Source: Nemertoderma westbladi
Taxonomy: Eukaryota; Xenacoelomorpha; Nemertodermatida; Nemertodermatidae
NCBI GenBank assembly: GCA_032718475.1
Contig: JAUCBJ010005415.1
Coordinates: forward strand, 1 to 48,043
Direction: 5' to 3'
DNA: 48,043 nt
This document shows, piece after piece, positions 31,501-41,735 of the stretch; position 1 is the stretch's first letter, and each line of letters begins with the position of its first letter. The notes under the pieces were generated by a model. It worked only from the letters and a program-made list of their open reading frames with translations, made no database searches and was not told the origin of the DNA. Made by a program: the position numbers and the translations under genes.

Positions 31501-32177
31501 CACCATACTCCTCAGATAATGATGATATTAGCTCCAATGTAGATCAATGGAGATATTGCCCCAAGAAGTTTAATCCAACTGACATCGCTTCCAGAGGAGC
31601 AACTCCTCAAGAACTGACAGATACTACAGACCGGTTAGGTGAACCCGACTTCCTGAGTAAGGAGGATGAATGGCCTCCCCATCTTACTCCGACTGAGATT
31701 AGACCAGCCAAGGGAGCGGAGAAAGTCAAACCTAAAACCCGGACGGGTGGATCGGAGTTATTTGAACCCGGGATAGATCTGTCGGTATTACATATTGCCA
31801 GGGACGACGCCGTGGATCTGGACCTCCCCACCGCGAGTGGATCCTTCATGAAGATCAGAGAGAGCGATTGGAGCTCTGGAACATCAGACGTCTCGCAGGG
31901 ACTCTCACCTCTCCTGCAGGGAGCGACGGACCACTATAGCTCCTGGAATCGGCTTTGTAAGGCCGTCGTGTACCTAGAGCGATGTTTCTATCGTCACTAT
32001 TCCAGGACGAAGAGGAAACCTGGAATTGTATTCGGGATGCAGCGACTCAATCACCCAGTCGGTCGTTTGTGTTTACCGGAAGGGAATGGAGGACTCTCCG
32101 GAAACTGTGGAAGGCAAGATTCTCTTCCCACGACCACCTCCCTAATCCTTCAAACATCTAGGGACTCCATAACGTAA
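28560..32177 (+). CDS. Gag-protease of a non-autonomous BEL/Pao element
   Basis: A 1205-codon open frame; the first ATG is 28560. A charged helix (residues 1-45) and a Pro/Thr-rich linker precede a coiled coil (about 185-245) and the Pao-type Gag domain (about 330-560). Three zinc fingers follow at about 620-690: C-X2-C-X3-H-X4-C, C-X2-C-X4-H-X4-C and C-X2-C-X3-H-X4-H. The retropepsin has LLDSGSTGTFID at about 800 and LIGQNAHEALE at about 905. The frame then leaps to WRYCPKKFNPTDIASRG (end of RNase H, about 1000) and again to the integrase tail (KRKPGIVF...NHPVGRL, about 1150). RT, most of RNase H and the integrase core are therefore gone without breaking the frame. It could package RNA and depend on an autonomous partner. 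No matching LTR pair was identified. Confidence 0.85.
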   Translation: MSLRLGQCLERIEERKAAEAVAEADLRRQIGRRLFASSDEGDIRDPESRGNKSRSSRRRRMPHCPKLSNLPPAVRLASTDLGSTEPTDQIITVERLPSIVDEPEIIRPVLKATPAVIETPVLPEPTSKFPLHSTKLPVPSRTVPESEPILDAERDIKNLSPVVSRLPATTLATPASAVEWVAEGRREMSLLLGQLREHCKCSSQQVRELEGTVQQLKGAVREGRLALQEVQQSIALERDKLVNTQKGILPPPVTMCQPVRSEVSHAQGVEPTRIYTASEVETPIVNPIKGNYRPVDNDIPYRPDHNPRNLYTDNSILNNTMAQESFTRQMARTEARQAVKVGEIVKFNGDEMKWLPFNEYYKDNIQNSVLSNGEKLRFLIECLEGSPKLMALKFIGHPDGLRQVWDTLNIRYGNRNNIARYLYAKLMAPRKFLSSGIIEFSDEIQEICRQLDWLGKSHEYQNSMVVGALASTLPKGGVGTRWDKKVLYMMEQQRRDPTMADLMSFLDGEVKLQLLRQSREKTLENKVSEKPVSRRRVTPVCYTDDGESQTSQGEDSGKDTERSYYVNKAPIEQVSKFKSRPNDRREPVRKTPPTSPKRIHVRKPEERTSVHHTAQVKVSNIKPKCVLCDGPHRLNMCDEFLKKSLKERREVMWDKRLCYNCLRRGHQRRTCYSDARCAKCGAKHHILLHTEFERSSPSQVSESEQLHVQFSDVNDTDQSSEMEGFYTDEFSDENESCYLINTTAVYRALMYEKDTDSDLTLTTSDQQQSWKAPTSNVGIREFPVVQLRVHGPQKSYIVNALLDSGSTGTFIDKELAEDIFAGQPKFRTKLNMSGIMQVWKSAVAADYYIGELSTPQDKLGEHSIRSVKMVAIKNFATTQVEPYNWDEDDHAQQLNIPRFDTDYPGVQILIGQNAHEALETLEKRPAQPQPLQTYAVRTRVGWYLTGPSRRTLRERLLQDRVCQVSEWEDDTSEGDDPTEGTPYSSDNDDISSNVDQWRYCPKKFNPTDIASRGATPQELTDTTDRLGEPDFLSKEDEWPPHLTPTEIRPAKGAEKVKPKTRTGGSELFEPGIDLSVLHIARDDAVDLDLPTASGSFMKIRESDWSSGTSDVSQGLSPLLQGATDHYSSWNRLCKAVVYLERCFYRHYSRTKRKPGIVFGMQRLNHPVGRLCLPEGNGGLSGNCGRQDSLPTTTSLILQTSRDSIT

Positions 32178-33842
32178 CAACATATGGAGTGGGTGTGTGA
32201 CTCTATTATTTTGTATTTGTTTTATTTTTATATTTATGTATGTATTATTATGTAATTTTATTTTAATCGTTTTATTTAATTTTATTTAGTAGTATGGTAT
32301 TTTAGAGATTATTTAGTAGATTAGTGCAATATATATTCGCGTTTATTATTTAATTACGTATATTATATATTTAGTGCGACGGCGAGAAATAATTCTTTTT
32401 CTCTTTCCTTACTGCCCGTATCATATTATAAATACGTGACTACAGTAAGATGAAATATCCGTACTTATTAAAGTACAATAAAGCCACTACTATATTTAAG
32501 TATTATTGGTAGGCAGAGTATTAGGAATGCAAAGTTCAGATCCTCGTGTCTCTGCTAAACCAAGCTCTGGGTAGACCTTGGAAACGACTTGCCTCTTCAC
32601 ACTGACATTGCTTCGTGCGATATTGCTCTCATACCGTATATTAAATAATACATATAGTAGCGTGATGTCCCTCTAACAGTAGCGTGAAACGCAAATAAAT
32701 CTGTTAAACCTTTTGACCATCTGTAATTCTAGTCGATTAAGATATCGCGGCACCCACCGATATACTTGAAAGACAAATTCTAGAATCAGTGGTTAACGTC
32801 CCCAGACAAGTTCTGGAATAAATCGGTGCCCATCTCAAATATTAATTATTTAATATTTGCAAATCTAATAAATCAAAATCTGTAAAATTCAGATCCTTCA
32901 ACAATTCTAGTCAATTAAGACATCGTAGCATTTACCGATATTCTTAAAAAGACAATTTTCATAGAATTAAGGATCTTGTGTCCCCAGACATGTTCTAGAA
33001 TCAAAACATGTCAATTTAATTATCAAATAATAAAATTTCAGGGAATAAATTTAAATTCATGCCTTTTAATGAATTTAATAAATTGCCATTTTTACGCAAT
33101 TTATAACATTCCCAAAATTCCATTAATTAATAGATCAAGGGAGCGGAGATTTATCTTCTTATGCGTATGAGTGTGCGAAAGTCTCCCAAACATAGTCAAT
33201 AGCCGATAAAATTCATAAAGCCATGTATAAAACAGGACATTGACCATTAAAGAATTACTATTAAATAACATCCCAGATCTGTATGCATTGGAATTACCCT
33301 AATTCTACCGCTAGCTTTGCATAATGTCACCATAGCAACAACCACGCTAGAATTAGAATTGAGTTAAAAGAACAATAGAAAGCTTGTCCCATTGAATAGC
33401 ATAGGGAATAAATAGCGCACCGCTAGTATCCAAGAATACATAATAACAACGTGACATTCTGGAAGGCACTTGACTAACGGACAAATGACCCGAATGTGTG
33501 ATAGAATGTGTACCATTTGTGACTGTTACGTGGAATTTGTGCGTTTGTAGGTGAATGTTACTACTAAGGTGTGTTTACAGTAGCGAGTCGCAATTGTGAA
33601 AGTAACCCTAACTCTCCAGTAAGAACCTGAAGTATATCTAAGCCTTTGGGACGGACGGTGGAGTGGCTCGTGCTGGTTGTTGTAGTCGTTGTGCAGCTAC
33701 GACGTTGGCGATAGGCACATCGGCGAAAGTACACCAGCGCTGAGGATCTCGCACTGTCCGGGGGCTGATTGGGGTAGGCAGCGACGCTCGCTAGCCTAAA
33801 TATAAACTCATTATAATATTAATAAACTCATATATAGCAGAT
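32178..33842. other. BEL 3' non-coding region and protein-A upstream region
   Basis: No gene. The sequence from 32191 is probably the 3' LTR/U3, but its end could not be fixed. A direct repeat of about 190 bp (32720-32840 and 32890-33010) is defined by AATTCTAGTC.ATTAAGA, CACCGATAT-type and CCCCAGACA.GTTCT motifs. The last 60 bases before the protein-A ATG are conserved in both arms and contain TATATA-like sequence. Confidence 0.6.
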
Positions 33843-35205
33843 ATGACGGAGTTGATAGAAGATGGTCTTGGTATCAGGGAGCGATATACTCTACTTTCAA
33901 GCGTTTGTTGATAGCTTGATACGCGGTGATACTAGTCCAACTACTACGGAGGATGATGGTCGTTATATCGAACCTACGATTTCCTGGAAGTAACTTACGC
34001 GTGAATTGGACTATGGAAAATTCACCGCTCGCTATACGCATCGTAATGGTACGTATATGGACTTCTTGACTACTGGTCATCCTATTGATTTACACGACAC
34101 CGACGATATAGACACCGAAAGGGAAATGGTTTTATTTAAATATCATACCCAGCGGAGTCGAAACGATAAATCGAGAATAGAACACGAGAACTCTATTCGA
34201 AACAGACTCGAGAGGGAAGACGTTGAAGAACCTGATAAACGTCGCGACTTCAACGATTATCTAGAATTCCTAAGAGAGACCTATCTCAATATTGCCAGTC
34301 AACAAAACCTCGAAACTCGATATCCTCAAGGTATACATCCAGACCCTATGATGGAGCTCAAACGGCTCTATTTTACGATGATGTATCTTACCGCCGATCG
34401 ACCGCTACCTGTCATTCCAGATAGCTTCGAACAGATGGAGGAATATTGTAAAACTGGAGAGCGATCACCCGCGTTTCCCCTTCAAGACGTGCGTCTTTGG
34501 TATTATTACGATAAATGCCCTAGACCCAGCCAATAAACGGAAAGACATAAACATCCACGGAAACGTTGTGTTAAACACAGTTGTGCTCGTTATATTTACT
34601 GGAGTTTCGAGCGAAACTTGTTTGACGTATCACCTATGCTCACTCGGCTCGAACGATCCTGGAGTAAACCTACGATCAGAGTCCCGGAATACTCGGTCAA
34701 ACCTCCTCATTCCTTAGTTGGACCTCAGACCTGCGATCCTGGTGGTGTCGCGGATCCTCGCGGACTGTATTCACTGTTCAAAGATCTAGTGCTACCCTAA
34801 CAATTAATCGGTAACACTCCGACAGTGATTTCTAGCTAGCCGCCCATCTTACCTAGCCGGATTGTGACGCGGACACCTAATATCACTATCCAACCGTATG
34901 GTCGTCCCCGTTTAACGCGATACAACCCTTCATCAAGGTGAAGGAGAGCGTTGTACGAAACGAGTTAAACGCTATTCTATAAAGATCAAAAAAGAAACCT
35001 GCGTTTGTTCAGATAAACGTAAGTTATAACAGTAAGTCCAATCGATAAACGAATTGGCCTTATCTCAGTTCGATTGGGAAATCTCGAATCTCTAAGAAGA
35101 TATCAAGCTTAGAAAACCCTATTCTCTGCGAGAGTTTTGGACGAACGTATCCCATGACAAGCGGAGGAAAATCAGCTCGAGGAGAAGCATATCGAAATGG
35201 ACGAG
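33843..35205 (+). pseudogene. Protein A of long-TIR family, left-arm copy
   Basis: The ATG at 33843 gives MTELIED. A frame shift near 33890 and a TAA near 33992 break the start; 34006-34536 is open and about 85% identical to the right-arm protein. Coding then continues through 34600-34800 (LERSWSKP...YSLFKDLVLP) and, broken, to a QLEEKHIE segment near 35185. At about 35205 the sequence jumps to the last ~50 codons of the basic-tailed protein, so everything between (rest of protein A, exonuclease, zinc knuckle) is deleted. No family is recognised. Confidence 0.65.
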
Positions 35206-35360
35206 ACACCGACCGTAAACCCAAACCTTCTAATGCAATTGTATTGCACCCTTTACCCAGGAGTTATAGCCTTTCTAGTAAAGTGGCTCGCCCCAAAGAG
35301 AAAAGGACTCTTGCTGGCCTCGGGAAACTGCGTGAACGCCGTCCGCGCAAGAAAAACTAA
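35206..35360 (+). pseudogene. C-terminal end of basic-tailed protein (deletion junction)
   Basis: Reads NAIVLHPLPRSYSLSSKVAR followed by a lysine-rich end, corresponding to the last ~50 residues of the 22561-23262 ORF. This piece orders the genes of the parent element: protein A first, basic-tailed protein last, then the TIR. Confidence 0.7.
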
Positions 35361-35437
35361 CTGTTTAGAGTATCTTTATGTTTTAGAAACTGTGATTTTT
35401 ATATTTTATAGACTGAAAATCCCATTTTCTGGGAGCG

Positions 35438-36651
35438 GTGTAAAAGCTTTTGCGGAATTGCCCGGTTATTTTTCCTTATTTTTCCCGTAAAATACTCTGT
35501 AGTTGGTTTAGTAGGCGTAAGAGGCCGTATTATTGCTGTATCGGTGTTTTTTAGAGGACCTAAGAGCTATTTCTTCCGTATGTGTACTTTGGGGGACATG
35601 GTTGGTGATTCTATGGCAATTCTATGACGCAAAATAGCTAGATCCTCTTGAAACAGTAGTTACTATGACGACGGTTAACAGCTGAGCTGTATACGTGTCG
35701 ATTTTCTTTGTTCTACGGTGCCTCTCAGTTCAGTCAACCAATCAGAGTGTTTTTACTGTTCTTGTACAGAAATTTCCTAGAAATCACGCAATGCTTTATG
35801 GGCAGTGTTATCATTCAGTCCTGAGCCAAGAAAGAACGGCTTTTGGAATATTTGTGCTTTTCTGCTTTTAGCCTAACACTAGTAGGCTTAATTATAAGGA
35901 CATATATCCGTTATCTGGGTAACTCAATGGTTAACAACTTACTCAATGCTTGGCTGGTCTTGTCGTGCATACTTTTATAACGTTATACTGCTATTTACTG
36001 TCGGTTATTCATTATATGGTTGATGAAATATTATATTTGGAATAACGAGAAATAACCCCGAAAACCCAATATTCTTGATATACCGAAGGTAAGAGAAACA
36101 GGTTACATATAACGATTGTGACTTATGTTAAAGTGGTTTGAAGTGAATCTAATGTTATCTGATAGACCCTACATGAGTCGGTCTGTGTTCCTTTTATATG
36201 TGACTAAAATCAGTGAAGATCGGCAGATCAGTGTGCAGTATTGTGCAGCATTGTGTATGAGTGAGACTGATAACGAAGCATTTCCTAAAGAATGCGCCAT
36301 ATATGTGAATTGTAACTAAGCCATATCGTTGCATGTAGTTTAAGTCATAGCTCTGTTTATATAGATAGAGCGCCACGTCCAAAAGGAACTGTTAATATTC
36401 CCCGAAGGTGAATAATATTGTCAGAGATTATATAATACTGTCAGTCGAATAATACATTAGGCTTACATAGCAATAAGATTAAGCCGTCGAAGTCAATCTC
36501 CCGGGTATATCCAGCGGGTGAATGATCGCGCACAGATTGGTTTCAACTAGTGTAGTGAATCAAATACTTGTCAGAGGCTAAAAGCGATTTATTATCTAGA
36601 AGACATCCTAATTTGGCGGGTTAAACTGCCAAAGGTCTGAAAGCGCGAACA
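35438..36651. repeat. TIR copy at the centre of the inverted duplication
   Basis: Near-identical to 25006-26219. Its outer tip GCGCGAACA ends at 36651 and abuts protein-A coding sequence of the opposite-strand copy with no spacer. Confidence 0.85.
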
Positions 36652-38880
36652 GGTAGAACCAGCTAATCCTCGTATATGTATCATTCGCGTAGTTCCTAGT
36701 ACTCCAACAGGAACACTACCTTCGTTATCATAGGTAACAACTCCGTACATTTCGATAACATTACGAGTTTCGTTCCACTCCTCTGTGGCTTTTTCTATAG
36801 TCATGCCCACAGGATGCCATAATGTCGCTCGGTCACTGGCGTTAGGCACATCGCGATATTTTAAATAATGCGTAGTATGTGTAACTTCATCTCCATATCT
36901 CTGTATTCTTTCTTCTTCAAACAATACATCTAGATTCCATTGGACTAATCGAATTTTAATAAATCCATCGAGATTATATGGAGGTATCACGTCATTTTCT
37001 ATTCTCGAGACATTATAAGGTTTTCTAAATGAGTTTGCTTTAACTAATTGGTCCAAATGTTTCTGCAGTTGTTCAAGTTCAACAAGGTCTAGGGGATTTA
37101 TCAATGGTAGAAACTTTAAACTATGTGTAGGAACTTCAGGGTCTACCATATAATATTGAGCTAAGTGGACATAGTAGGGGTGGTCTTTGATCCTGTAAAA
37201 TGAGTTCTGTAAAGGTCTAGCGCGTATGTTAACCTCGTGTACCATACGACGGACAAGATCTGCTCGATTGTCAGGAGGTTCAACGAGTATACTGTCGACA
37301 CGAGCAGCTTCGAACGGCGGATGTTGTAACATAGGAGTGTCAGCTATAAGATCTCGAGATCTTAAGTTGATATCAACCGGTTGAGATTGTGCTGTCGCGA
37401 AGAGTTTATCTCCGAAATGAGGAACCATCGAAGGATGAATGATCGTTTTGGAGTAGAGATCAGTCATAAGTATCTGAGCTTCGGGTTGGGCTAAAGCTGC
37501 TTCTTCTCTCTCGTCCTTTTCGATATGTTTCTCCTCTAGCTGATTCTTCTCTGCTTGTCTTTGAAAACGTTCGTCTAATAACTCTTGTAACGAATATGTA
37601 CGTCCAAGTTCAATATCTCCCTCCAGATTCTCGATTTCACTATCAAACTGAGGTAAAGCTAATTCTTTTACCACTTGGACATGTTGATGTAATCTATGTT
37701 TGTCTTAACAATCACAGGTTCCCTTTCCAATATTTTGCAAAATTGCGTCCCATGCGTTCCGTATGACACTTTCCTCCACCTCGGTGACAGGTTGTATCGG
37801 AGTCAAACCGGGACGATTATACGGGTTGAACGGAGATATTAGATGTCCGCGTCCTAATCCGGCTAAGTAGGATGGGCAAATATCCAAGGAGCCCACAACC
37901 AGAGTGCCACTGACTAATTGTTCGGGTAACACCAGATCTTTGAACAACGAGTACAACTCAGGAGGATCTGTCATACTGTTAGTGTTTAGAGTCTGCGGTC
38001 GCCCCAGGGAATGAGGAGGTCTGACCTAGTATTCCGGAACTCTGATCATAGGTTTACTTAAGGATCGTTTGAGTCATGCGAGCGTAGGTGGCACGTCGAA
38101 CAGGTTTCACTCAAAACTCCCATAAGTATAGCGAGTAAAACTATGTTTAGCGCAACGTCTCTGCGGGTGTTTATGGCGTTCTATTTGTTGATTGGGTCTA
38201 GGGCATTCATCGCAGTAATACCAAAGACGCACGTCTTGTAAGGGAAACGCTGGCGACCTTTCTCCCATTTTACAATATTCCTCCATCTGTTCGAAGCTAT
38301 CAGGTACAACAGGTAGTGGTCGATTGGCAGTAAGATACATCATAGTAAAATACAATCGTTTAAGTTCCATCATAGGATTAGGATGTATACCTTGCGGATA
38401 TCGAGTTTCTAGATTTTGTTGACTAGCTACATTGAGATAAGTTTCTCTCAGGAACTCTAAATATTCGTCAAAGTCAGTACGCTTGTCCGGTTCTTCAACA
38501 TCTTCTCTTTCGAGTCGGTTTTGATTAGAATTTTCATGTTCGATTCTCAGTTTGTCGTTCCGACTCCGCTGGGTGTGATATTTAAATAAAATCATCTCCC
38601 TTTCGGTATCCACATCGTCCGTATCGTGTAAATCGATAGGATGACCAGTAGTCAAGAAGTCCATATACGTACCATTACGATGCGTATAGCGTGTGGTGAA
38701 TTTTCTATAGTCTAATTCACGTTTGAGCAGTTCCTCGGACATTGGCGGTTCGATATAACGTCCATCATCTTCCGTCGTATGTTGACTTGCATCGCCACTT
38801 ATCAAACTATCAACAAATGCTTGTAGAGGTAGAGTATATCGCTCCCTGATACCAAGATCATCTTCTATCAACTCAGTCAT
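36652..38880 (-). pseudogene. Protein A of long-TIR family, right-arm copy (most complete)
   Basis: The ATG at 38880 (MTELIEDDLG) is chosen over an upstream in-frame ATG because the left arm is homologous from here. Frame 1 (38107-38880, 257 codons) is acidic, with YRKFTTRYTHRNGTYMDFLT near residue 60 and LWYYCDECPRPNQ near 225. After a broken stretch, 37705-37974 and 36652-37674 share one frame and are separated only by a TAA near 37702. The left arm has TCA at that position, so this TAA is a secondary stop. The joined protein would exceed 700 residues: middle part YSLFKDLVLP..., then an acidic coiled segment (QLEEKHIEKDEREEA) and a C-terminal domain with HYLKYRDVPNASDRATLWHP. It is cut at 36652 by a TIR tip. 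No transposase or polymerase motif is seen; function unknown. Confidence 0.6.
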
Positions 38881-40105
38881 AATATATATATATATGAGTT
38901 TATCGATATTATAAATAAAGGCTAGCGGGCGTCGCTGCCTATTCTCCCCCACTGCCCCCGGACAGCCCTGAGATCCTCAGCGCTGATATACTACTGTCGC
39001 TGTGCCCTCGCCAATGTAGTAGCCACACAACGACAACAATTAACCAGCGCGACTCACTCTACTGTCCGTCCCAAGGGCTCGAATATACTGGAGGTACTTA
39101 TTGCAGATGTAGGATATCTTTCACAATTGCGGCTCGCTACTGTAAACACACTTTAGTAGTAACATTCACCTATAAATACACAAATTCCACATTCCTGCCA
39201 CAATATGTACAAATTAGGGCCATTTGTCCGTTAGTCAAATGCCTTCCAGAATGCCACGTTGTTATTATGTATCCTTGGATACTATCTAGGTGCTATGTAT
39301 TACGCATTCTATTCAATGGGGCAAGCTTTCTATTGTTCTTTTCACTTACTTCTAATTCTAGTGTGGTTGTTACTATGGTGACATTATGCAAAGCTAGCGG
39401 TAGAATTAGAGTGTTTCTCATGCATGCAGATCTTTGATGCTATTTAATAGCGACTCTTGGGTTATTAATATTCCCTTTATATATGATATTTATTAATTTT
39501 GTCGGCTATTGGCTGCGCATTGGGAGATTCTCTCACACTGCTATACTCAATAGGGTGAATCTCCGCTCCCATGATCTATTAATTGACGAAATTTTGGGAA
39601 TATTAATAAATCGTATAAAATGACAATTTATTTAATTCATGAGAGGATATGAATTTAAAATTTATTCCCGTGAATTTTATTATTTAATTTTTGAATAGAC
39701 ACATTTTTATTCCAGAACATGTCTGGGGACGCCAACCATTGATTCTAGAAATTGTGTCTTTTAAGTACATCGGTGGGCGCTGCGATATCTTAATCGACTA
39801 AATTTTTAGAGGATCTAAGGGTTTAACATAATTTTATTTTAACATTTTATTATAACAAATGTTTTTAATATTTAACAAATAGTTAATATTAGGATGGGCA
39901 CCGATTTATTCCAGAACATGTCTGGGGACATTAACCACTGATTCTAGAATTTTTGTCTTTCAAGTATATCGGTGGGTGCTGTGATATCTTAATCGACTAG
40001 AATTTCAGATGGTCATAAAGGGTTTAAAGGATTTATTGGTCAAAGAATTTAACAAATTTACTTTGACAGCGCTACTGTTAAATGGACATCTTTCTACTAT
40101 ATGTA
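38881..40105. other. Right-arm non-coding region
   Basis: Counterpart of 32690-33842. No gene; AT-rich, containing the ~190-bp direct repeat and a TA-dinucleotide run just upstream of the protein-A ATG (38884-38896). Confidence 0.6.
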
Positions 40106-40386
40106 TTAAAGTAAAGTAAAGTAAATTTTCTTCGGCCGCTAGGCCAGGGATTACGCACAAAGTCTGACGACTTATTTCCAGTGTGGTCCCCCCAGAACTT
40201 CACTCCCCAGAGGAAACTCCAGTACTCATTTAGCTACCACTTAAGGATGCAAGGCAGAGATGAGACCTGGCTGGTCCCTTTAAAGCATTGGTGCCGAAAC
40301 TAAAACTGCCCTGGCCCATGTGAGCATCGAACCGACGATCTACGGGAGATGTGAATTCAATGCAACCACTACACCAAGATGGAACC
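40106..40386 (-). mobile_element. tRNA-derived SINE
   Basis: On the minus strand the head reads CTTGGTGTAGTGGTTGCATT (A box) and about 30 bases later GGTTCGATGCTC (B box), as in Glu/Asp-type tRNAs. The ~280-bp body ends with CGGCCGAAGAAAATTTACTT and an ACTTT-repeat tail. The homologous left-arm site (32636-32650) lacks it and has a single TATTATTT. TATTA lies on both sides here, consistent with a target-site duplication. Confidence 0.8.
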
Positions 40387-40968
40387 TATTATTTAGCAAT
40401 ACGGTACGAGAGCAATATTGCAAGAAGCAATGTCAGTGAGAAGAGGCAAGTCGTTTCCAAGGTCTACCCAGAGCTTGGTTTAGCTGAGACATGAGGATCT
40501 GAACTTTGCATTCCTAATACTCTACTCTACCAATAATACCTAAGTATAGTAGGAGCGGTATAGATTGTACTTTAAGAAGTACCGACATTTCATCTTACTG
40601 TAGTCACGTATTTATAATAGAATACGGACAGTAAGGAAAGAGAAATTGAAATTATTTCTCGTTAACTATTATACTAAGTAATAAAATACCAAATATATTA
40701 CACTAATCTACTGAATAATCACCAAAAATCATTCTACCAAATAAAATTAAATAAAACGATCATAATAATATAAATTACATAATATTGCGTACATAAATAT
40801 AAAATAAAACAAATAAAATAATATGGTCACACACCCACTCCAATCGATGTTACATTATGGAGTCCCTAGATGTTTATTGGATTAGGGAGGTGGTCGTAGG
40901 AAGAGTCCCTTGTTTACCGTAGTTGCCAGACAACTCTCAGTCTCATTCCAATAAACATAAACGACCAA

Positions 40969-41735
40969 CTAGGCGATTAAGTTGCTGAGTTTAAAAACAA
41001 TTCCTGGTTTTTTGTAGTTACGTCGCATGACTACGAGTTCCACTGATCTTACTAAACCATCATCGGATATGTGGGTCTCGATGATACTACCTGTCTGCCA
41101 CCTCTTACGGGGAAGATCTGATTCCACTATGAGGATCATGTCTCCGGCGCTGACATTTTCTTGCTGCACAAACCACTTTGTTCGAAGCTGCAGCGTAGGA
41201 AGGTAATATTTTTCGAAATGGTCAGCGAAACGACGGGATAATAATAACTGCATAAGTTACCAAGTTTGTCGGCAGTATTCGTCTCCGTCCGTTATTTCCA
41301 ACCGAGGGAGCATGGCTACAGGTTTCTTTAGTAGGAAATGCCTAGGTGTTAACGCTGCTAGGGAGTCTGGACTCGATGAGACTGGCATAAGCGGTTTCTC
41401 GTTGAGATAGGTGGCTATTTCCTCCAATAACGTCCTCAAAAGTTCGTCGGTGAGATACACGCGGCACGGCACTACAAAGTGAAATTTAGTCTTCACGCTA
41501 CGTATGAGTCTCTCCCAACTTCCTCCCAACCAAGGGGCGCCAGCGGCGTTGAAGGTCCAGCTAGATGCTGTTACTCTCAGCTGATCGTCCACCTGTCTTT
41601 GGTTCCAATCGTTTACGTAAGCTTTAATCTCGTTGTTGGCTCCAATGAAATTAGTACCTTTGTCAGATCTCATAGTGTTGCTAGTCCCAAAACGAGCGAT
41701 TTGTCGGCGTAAACTCAGTATGAAGCTGTTGGTAG
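40969..41735 (-). pseudogene. BEL/Pao integrase fragment
   Basis: Open on the minus strand from about 41735 with RRQIARFG, the second catalytic Asp in SDKGTNFIGA, and the Glu in GGSWERL, followed by LTPRHF and the C-terminal HFEKYYLP...W domain ending GIVFKLSNLIA. One in-frame TAA (41254-41256) interrupts it. The first catalytic Asp and everything upstream are missing. It is the right-arm partner of the integrase tail in the 28560 ORF and shows what that element lost. Confidence 0.85.

Larger units (their letters stand above)
32010..35205 (+). repeat. Left arm of large inverted duplication
   Basis: Matches 41020 down to about 37520 on the opposite strand. Order: BEL integrase C terminus, a stop region with GGAGTGGGTGTGTGAC (likely polypurine tract and LTR start near 32191), an AT-rich 3' region with AATAAA (32469), two copies of a ~190-bp unit, then the protein-A pseudogene. 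The arms differ by many point changes and indels, and only the right arm has the SINE. The duplication is therefore not recent, or the two arms are separate insertions of the same composite. Confidence 0.85.
37520..41020 (-). repeat. Right arm of large inverted duplication
   Basis: Mirror of 32010-35205 with the same gene order on the minus strand. It is longer by the SINE at 40106-40386. The two-copy ~190-bp repeat is present here as well (39710-39830 and 39895-40020). Confidence 0.85.

Noticed and set aside
32469-32560. Possible tRNA gene (TGGTAGGC...GTTCAGATCC)
   Set aside because: The A- and B-box-like strings are imperfect and no cloverleaf stems can be drawn. It is part of the BEL 3' region in both arms.
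34618-34800. Separate small gene
   Set aside because: Alignment with the right arm shows it is an internal piece of protein A, not a gene of its own.
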